NCBI GenBank assembly: GCA_900771045.1
Contig: CAAGMM010000096.1
Coordinates: 1-5,252, forward strand
Reading direction: 5' to 3'
Source of the DNA: Bacteroidales bacterium
GTDB taxonomy: Bacteria > Bacteroidota > Bacteroidia > Bacteroidales > F082
DNA: 5,252 nt
Positions 5,234-5,252 of the stretch are shown piece by piece (position 1 is the first letter of the stretch; every line of letters starts with the position of its first letter). The notes under the pieces were generated by a model, which saw nothing but the letters and a program-made list of their open reading frames with translations, did no database searches and had not been told where the DNA came from. Both the position numbers and the translations under genes were made by a program.

Positions 5234-5252
5234 TGCTTTCTAACAAAAAAAC

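Overview
The window looks like a piece of a Bacteroidota chromosome, most likely Bacteroidales. Three things point there. The promoter-like sites fit the Bacteroidota consensus (TTTG, about 20 bases, TAnnTTTG) rather than the sigma-70 one. Most genes lack a well-placed Shine-Dalgarno sequence and have A-rich leaders. The recognisable proteins (a NamZ/DUF1343 lipoprotein, a LolC/LolE-type permease and a small lipoprotein with a DVLVAPLFD core) are of kinds common in that phylum. Nothing suggests phage, an insertion sequence, CRISPR, rRNA or tRNA.

Layout from the left. Bases 1-143 hold no gene I can support. On the minus strand (1328 to 144) lies a lipoprotein of the exo-beta-N-acetylmuramidase NamZ family, which trims MurNAc from peptidoglycan fragments. 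A 39-base gap separates it from a rightward gene set. In that gap a near-palindrome at 1343-1358 supplies a TAnnTTTG element on each strand, so the two transcription units probably share one compact divergent promoter.

The rightward set holds a four-helix FtsX/LolE-type permease (1368-2591), a very acidic 139-residue protein joined to it by an ATGA overlap (2588-3007), and a 435-residue protein of unknown function (3073-4380). It ends at a hairpin terminator with an eight-T tail (4403-4440). The two unknown proteins may be cytoplasmic partners of the permease or merely co-transcribed; the sequence does not decide.

The right-hand part is a separate unit. A full-consensus Bacteroidota promoter (4461-4492) drives a leader of about 90 bases, then a 163-residue lipoprotein gene (4589-5080) that is clearly more AT-rich than the genes to its left. 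The leader is the most interesting part of the window. It can fold into an H-type pseudoknot: a 10-pair stem whose loop pairs, over nine positions, with bases just upstream of the start codon. One arm of the stem can also pair with bases next to the transcription start. That resembles a cis-regulatory RNA switch, but no known riboswitch class could be assigned. The lipoprotein gene is followed by several inverted repeats and a strong hairpin terminator (5172-5210). A weaker promoter-like site overlaps the terminator's end and points out of the window.
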